A stretch of 64,000 nucleotides of DNA. It comes from Kocuria salsicia. Lineage in GTDB: Bacteria; Actinomycetota; Actinomycetes; Actinomycetales; Micrococcaceae. How positions within the stretch are numbered: position 1 is the first letter of the stretch; each line of letters opens with the position of its first letter. This document shows, piece after piece, positions 60,300-64,000 of this stretch. The translations under genes and the position numbers were made by a program. The stretch covers positions 62,001-126,000 of the forward strand of contig NZ_VELE01000005.1 in assembly GCF_007681555.1 (NCBI RefSeq), given 5' to 3'. Below the pieces are notes generated by a model that did not search any database, was not told the origin of the DNA, and saw only the letters and a program-made list of their open reading frames with translations.

Positions 60300-60345
60300 G
60301 TCAGTGCACTTTGGGGGCGTCAGAAGTGCACTTGCTCCGCAAATG
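60300..60345 (+). repeat. Repeated GTGCACTT elements
   Basis: GTCAG followed by a GTGCACTT-type motif occurs twice within about 35 bp, the second as the palindrome AAGTGCACTT. It lies between the DUF488 gene and the broken hydrolase. The motif AAGTGCA recurs in the palindrome at 61116. Confidence 0.5.
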
Positions 60346-60427
60346 CACGGGGTGTGGCCCTGGTCGGGAACGGGTCCTGGCCGTTAGCGTGAAGGCCCAC
60401 GCACCACTCAGCGCCATGGAGGTCATC

Positions 60428-61084
60428 ATGCCGAAGGTCCAGCCCGAGCCCGTCCGCGATCCGCAGGGCGATCACCTGCTCACCCCGCAGAACAGCGCCA
60501 TCGTCTTCATCGACTTCCAGCCCGGCCAGTAGGCGACGATCGGCTCCACCACCAGGGAGGAGATCAACCTGGGGGCGGTCACCCTGGCGAAGCTCGCCCG
60601 GGCCTACGACGTCCCCACCGTGGTCTCCACCGTGGGTGTGGACATGGGTGTCAACGAGGGCACGATCCCCGAGCTGCTCGCCGAGCTGGAGGGCATCGAG
60701 GAGATCGACCGCACCGGCGTGAACTCGTGGGAGGACGAGGACTTCCGTGCCGCGATCCGGGCCACGGGGCGCCGCAAGATCATCATGGCGGGACTGTGGA
60801 CCGAGGTCTGTCTCACATTCCCCACCCTGGACATGCTGCGCGAGGGCTACGAGGTGTGCCCCGTGATCGACGCCGTGGGCGGGGTCTCCACCGTGTCCCA
60901 CGAGTCCGCGATCACCCGCATGGTGCAGGCCGGCGCGCACCCCACCACCTCGGTGGCGCTGGGCAGCGAGTTCATGCGCAACTGGGCGCGGGAGGACGCG
61001 GACAAGTTCCGCGCGATCATCAACGACTACTTCGACCGCAGCCGCGAACTCCACGGCAAGGGCGGGAACATCACGGACCGCTGA
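60428..61084 (+). pseudogene. Isochorismatase-family hydrolase broken by an in-frame amber codon
   Basis: The reading frame starts at ATG 60428 (GGAGG 6 nt upstream), reads SAIVFIDFQPGQ, meets TAG at 60530-60532, then continues in the same frame without any indel to 61084 (ATIGSTTREEINLGAVTLAK, IIMAGLWTEVCLTFPTLDML, AVGGVSTVSHESAI). In YcaC-like relatives a residue such as Tyr stands at the stop position. The aspartate (FIDF) and cysteine (TEVCL) of the catalytic triad are retained. Either a very recent nonsense mutation, a sequencing error or a shortened protein starting within the gene. Confidence 0.8.
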
Positions 61085-61115
61085 GCCCCGCCCGGGTTCC
61101 CGGCTCCCCCGTTAC

Positions 61116-61168
61116 AAGTGCAGCTTTCGACGTTTTCACCCGTGAAAACGTCGAAAGCTGCACTTTTT
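61116..61168. terminator. Large palindrome, 24-bp perfect stem
   Basis: The arms 61116-61139 and 61142-61165 are perfectly complementary with only CC between. The right arm runs into TTTTT (61164-61168), so it can act as a terminator for the hydrolase on the plus strand; it also lies just past the stop of the leftward GNAT gene. It is much less GC-rich than the other terminators. Confidence 0.8.
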
Positions 61169-61189
61169 GCGTGTTCCGGCTCCCCGGTC

Positions 61190-61552
61190 TCAGCCCCGCA
61201 GCGCCGCCAGGTGGTCGGTCGTCGGCTTGACCGTGTACTGCTCGTACTCGGGGTGCTTCTGGATCCAGGACGTGATGTACGGGCAGAAGACCACCAGCTG
61301 GTAGCCGTCCGCGATGGTGGTGTCCAGGGCCTGGCGCACCAGGGTGGAGGCGAGCCCGTGGCCGCCGAACGCGTCGTCGACCTCGGTGTGCGGGAAGATG
61401 CGCTGCTTGGTGCCGGCGGCGTCGTGGTCGATGGCCACGGTGAATCCCACGGGGTCCGCGGGGTCGCCCACGCGGATCTCGAAGCGCTGCGTGCCCTGCT
61501 CGTCGGTGCCCAGGGAGACCTGGGGGTTGTCGATGGTCGGGGTGTCGGTCAT
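61190..61552 (-). CDS. Short GNAT protein (YjdJ-like acetyltransferase)
   Basis: A 120-residue single-domain protein: FEIRVGDPADPVGFTVAIDH, then TEVDDAFGGHGLASTLVRQAL, an acetyl-CoA-loop variant (GGHGLAS), then VVFCPYITSWIQKHPEYEQY. This is the YjdJ/Gcn5-related small subfamily. Substrate unknown. ATG at 61552 has GAGGAGG just upstream. It is 35 bp downstream of the pirin gene and likely in its operon. Confidence 0.87.
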   Translation of the reverse strand: MTDTPTIDNPQVSLGTDEQGTQRFEIRVGDPADPVGFTVAIDHDAAGTKQRIFPHTEVDDAFGGHGLASTLVRQALDTTIADGYQLVVFCPYITSWIQKHPEYEQYTVKPTTDHLAALRG

Positions 61553-61587
61553 GGTGTCCTCCTCGGACGGTTCGTGGATGGAACGGG

Positions 61588-62727
61588 TCACCCTCTCGCG
61601 CGCAGGGTGGTGTTCGGGAGCTCCGGTGCGGGCAGGGGTGCCGGCTGCCCGGGCGGGAAGGTGCCGAACTGCGGGAAGGGGCGGCCGTCGTCGTACGCGG
61701 TGCCGAGCAGCCCGTCGATCTCGAACCTGCCGGTCGCGGGGCCCCCGACGTCGCTGCGGCTGTCCGCGGGCAACGGCGAGTCCCCGCCGGGTTCGGTGAA
61801 GCCCATCTCCTCCATGTAGGCGCGCCGCCACGTCTCGATCTCGTCGTGGGAGCGGCCCACGAAGTTCCACCACATCACGATCTGTTCGTTGAGCGGCTGC
61901 CCGCCGATGAGCACCGCGAGGACCGGCTCGGCCCCGGCGGATACGCGCACGCGGGTGCGGCCCGTTCCGGTGAACCCGATCGCGTGCCGGGGGACCTCCA
62001 CGCCGTCCACGCTGAGGGTCCCCGTCACGCTCAGGACACCGTGCTCGTGCTCCGCGGGGACCTCGATCTCCAGGGAAGCGCCCGGGTCCAGGTGCAGCTC
62101 GACCCCCGTGAGCGGGATCCGCGTGGCCACCGGGGAGGTGGTGCCCAGCAGCGAGCCGATGAACACGCGGGCGGAGAACCCCTCTCCCGTGACGGGCTCG
62201 GGTCGGTGGGTGTCCAGGCTCGGCTCCCCGAAGCGGTCCGCGTCCGGGAACGCGTACCAGAGCTGGACGCCGTGCAGCACGCTGGTGTCCTCGGTGGAGA
62301 ACTCTGAGTGGGTGATCCCCCGCCCGGCATTCATGAGGTCCACCTCGCCGGGGCGGACGGTGGCCCAGTTCCCGGCGGAGTCGATGTGGTCGATGTGGCC
62401 CTCGAAGAGCCAGGAGACCGTGGCCAGGCCGGTGTGCGGGTGGCGGGCGACCTTCATGCCGCCGGTCGCAGCGACGTCGTCCGGGCCGTACGCGTCCAGG
62501 AAGCACCACGCGCCGATCAGCGAGCGTGCCTTCTGCGGCAGCGTCCGCTGGACCGTCATTCCGCGCGGTCCGCCGAGGGGGACGTCCCTCGGCTGGAGGA
62601 GTTCCACCGGCCCGTTCTCGCCGTGCATCACGGTGACGCCGTTGCTCAGCCCGCTCTCGGTGGTCCCGCCCGTGCCTGGCCTGTTGCCGCACACCGTGGG
62701 CTGCGGGTTCTTCTCGGGATTCGTCAC
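61588..62727 (-). CDS. Pirin-family bicupin protein
   Basis: A 379-residue pirin. The N-terminal cupin carries the iron-binding histidines in ARHPHTGLATVSWLFEG and NAGRGITHSEFS; the C-terminal cupin follows from about residue 190. Some pirins are quercetin dioxygenases, others act as redox-sensing regulators; the tail of 60 residues is extra. GTG at 62727 overlaps the AhpD-like gene stop as GTGA and has GAAGGA 6 nt ahead, so the two are coupled. Confidence 0.88.
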   Translation of the reverse strand: MTNPEKNPQPTVCGNRPGTGGTTESGLSNGVTVMHGENGPVELLQPRDVPLGGPRGMTVQRTLPQKARSLIGAWCFLDAYGPDDVAATGGMKVARHPHTGLATVSWLFEGHIDHIDSAGNWATVRPGEVDLMNAGRGITHSEFSTEDTSVLHGVQLWYAFPDADRFGEPSLDTHRPEPVTGEGFSARVFIGSLLGTTSPVATRIPLTGVELHLDPGASLEIEVPAEHEHGVLSVTGTLSVDGVEVPRHAIGFTGTGRTRVRVSAGAEPVLAVLIGGQPLNEQIVMWWNFVGRSHDEIETWRRAYMEEMGFTEPGGDSPLPADSRSDVGGPATGRFEIDGLLGTAYDDGRPFPQFGTFPPGQPAPLPAPELPNTTLRARG

Positions 62728-63221
62728 GACCTGTCCTTCTCCCGCCGGACCGGGTGGTGCGACATGATGGAGATGCGGTTGGTCGTGTTGATGGTGATGG
62801 CGAGCCACTGCACCGCCGAATACTGCTCGTCCGACAGTGCGCCGTGGCTGACCACCTGGCATGCGTCACGGTCTTCCGGGCCGGGCAGCAGGGTGACGGT
62901 CTCGGCCAGGGCCAGTGCGGCCTTCTCCTTCTCGGAGTAGACGGCCGCATCCCGCCACGCAGAGACCAGACCGCGGCGCTGGTCGCTCAGGCCGGCGGCC
63001 GCGGCCCGCTTGGTGTGGACGTCCAGGCAGTACGAGCAGCCGTTGATCTGCGACACCCGGAGCATGACGAGCTCCACGAGCTGCGAATCCAGCCCGGAAT
63101 CCAGCGCCTGGGTGCGCGCGGCGTCGGAGAGTGCCCCGATGGCCTTCCACGCCGGCCGGTTCGATTTGTCCAGATAGAAGTGCAGCGGGTCCTGGGGTGC
63201 GTCGGTGCTCATGAAGCGCAT
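62724..63221 (-). CDS. AhpD/carboxymuconolactone-decarboxylase-like peroxidase
   Basis: A 165-residue alkylhydroperoxidase-fold protein. The CxxC motif with following histidine is seen in NGCSYCLDVHTKRAAAAGL, which implies thiol peroxidase activity. It is first in a three-gene unit with pirin and a GNAT gene. The ATG at 63221 is chosen; an ATG at 63212 is equally possible. Confidence 0.87.
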   Translation of the reverse strand: MRFMSTDAPQDPLHFYLDKSNRPAWKAIGALSDAARTQALDSGLDSQLVELVMLRVSQINGCSYCLDVHTKRAAAAGLSDQRRGLVSAWRDAAVYSEKEKAALALAETVTLLPGPEDRDACQVVSHGALSDEQYSAVQWLAITINTTNRISIMSHHPVRREKDRS

Positions 63222-63409
63222 GATTTCACGTCCGCCCGAAACGGGTCACACAAGACGGAACCGGTGCGGATCGAACCCCGCGGGTCGCGGCGGGCCTGCG
63301 GAGCTCGCGGACCCGAGTTCCGCAGGCCCGCAACCCCGTAGGCCCGGGGCCCTGCAAGCCTCCGTGCCCGGCTGCGCCCAGGAGCGCCCGAGGGGATCAG
63401 TCCGTGCAC

Positions 63410-63891
63410 TGCGCGACCCGCTGCTGGAACACCGTAGTCGTGGGCGACGAGCTTGGGCGCCTTGTCTTCCATGATCACGGACCCCGCGCAACCGCAGCGC
63501 AGCAGGTCCAGGAGCTGTGCCAGGTCCAGCCCGGCACGCTCGGCCACCACCGAGGCCTCGGACAGCGCGACGATCTCCGCCGCGCAGATCAGCTGGTTGC
63601 AGGCCTGGGCCACCTGTCCCGCACCCAGGGGCCCCCTCGGCCACGCCCTCAGCCAGGCGCGGCACGAGTGCGTCGATCTCCTCGGTGCCCGGAACCATCA
63701 GAATCACGAGGTCCGTCTGGCGCGCCATGTGCCGAGGCTCGTCGACGGGGCGGGCGCCCTCCGCCTTGAGGCTTGAGGAGGCTGTGCCGCAGCACGACCA
63801 CGTCGTGGCCGGCGGCGACCATGTGCCCGGTCATGGGCCGCCCCATGGCACCGAGACCAGTGACCCCCACGGTGCGGGGTGTGGCTCTCAT
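63410..63891 (-). pseudogene. Decayed 3-hydroxyisobutyrate-dehydrogenase-like gene
   Basis: Pieces of a beta-hydroxyacid dehydrogenase lie in three frames: VGVTGLGAMGRPMTGHMVAAGHDVVV (NAD loop, from 63891), RQTDLVILMVPGTEEIDAL, then AQACNQLICAAEIVALSEAS and LRCGCAGSVIMEDKAP. The middle part with the substrate-binding SGG motif is missing and the C-terminal domain stops early. At least two frameshifts are needed to read it. Non-functional. Confidence 0.8.
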
Positions 63892-63970
63892 GGTCGTTCC
63901 ATGCTCTCGAGGACTGCTGATGGGCTCCATTGTGTCCCCGGAGGGTGCGGGGGTGAGGGCCCCTCCGGCG

Positions 63971-64000
63971 ACGGTGCCCGGGAACCTTCCCGGGCACCGT
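63971..64000. terminator. Perfect hairpin at the window end
   Basis: 14-bp perfect arms (63971-63984 and 63987-64000) with a CC spacer. It may belong to a gene beyond the window. Confidence 0.65.

Noticed and set aside
1-64000. Recognisable tRNA or rRNA genes
   Set aside because: No cloverleaf with GTTCGAATC-type arm or rRNA sequence was noticed; a tRNAscan run would settle it.

Overview
This is a 64 kb stretch of very GC-rich chromosome from an actinobacterium. The LysX fusion protein, the opuC-type osmoprotectant operon, the Fe/Mn superoxide dismutase, the many GTG starts and the probable leaderless starts fit Micrococcales. A Micrococcaceae member such as Kocuria is my best guess, but that is recall and was not tested by any search. 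The window reads as ordinary chromosome: no insertion sequence, integrase, prophage gene, CRISPR array, tRNA or rRNA was recognised.

Layout. 1-9.8 kb: lysX, a DedA membrane protein, a zinc alcohol dehydrogenase, an MFS exporter, a thiamine-diphosphate enzyme and a sugar porter. 9.8-10.2 kb: an AT-rich gap holding a perfect parS site (10106-10121). 10.2-19.3 kb: a PAP2 phosphatase, an amino-acid permease with a universal stress protein, a POT peptide transporter, an aldo/keto reductase, two small membrane proteins, a CynX-type MFS protein and a MarR regulator. 19.3-25.6 kb: an ABC exporter overlapping a YetF-like gene, then a four-gene glycine betaine/choline-type ABC operon with 4-bp overlaps at every junction. 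25.6-28.4 kb: an amylosucrase gene flanked on both sides by groups of DnaA boxes. 28.4-31.6 kb: an SRPBCC protein, an acetyltransferase, superoxide dismutase and a 2-hydroxyacid dehydrogenase. 31.6-37.6 kb: the de novo NAD operon nrtR-nadA-nadB-nadC-cysteine desulfurase, read leftward from two tandem NrtR-like operators. 37.9-44.0 kb: an AbgT transporter, a large membrane protein and a divergent glucose-6-phosphate dehydrogenase. 44.0-47.4 kb: a gene graveyard (GH15, nrdE, nrdF and ACR3 remnants) around an intact serine deaminase. 47.5-54.1 kb: a phosphoesterase, an RNA 2',3'-cyclic phosphodiesterase, an MFS protein, an M20 amidohydrolase and a probable glutarate operon (CoA-transferase plus glutaryl-CoA dehydrogenase). 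54.2-64 kb: an N-acetylglucosamine-kinase-like gene, an antibiotic monooxygenase-fold protein, an MHS transporter, a CsbD protein, a lipoprotein, a membrane-anchored protein, a DUF488 protein, an isochorismatase-family gene broken by one in-frame amber codon, a GNAT protein, a pirin-AhpD pair and a decayed 3-hydroxyisobutyrate-dehydrogenase-like gene.

The best candidates for new biology are the DnaA-box cluster at 28069-28323, with a smaller one at 25723-25846, far from any dnaA or dnaN gene in the window; the isolated parS site; the tandem NrtR operators; a repeated TANNNT-(6-7 nt)-start-codon arrangement implying many leaderless mRNAs; and the composite nrdE/nrdF/GH15/ACR3 scars.
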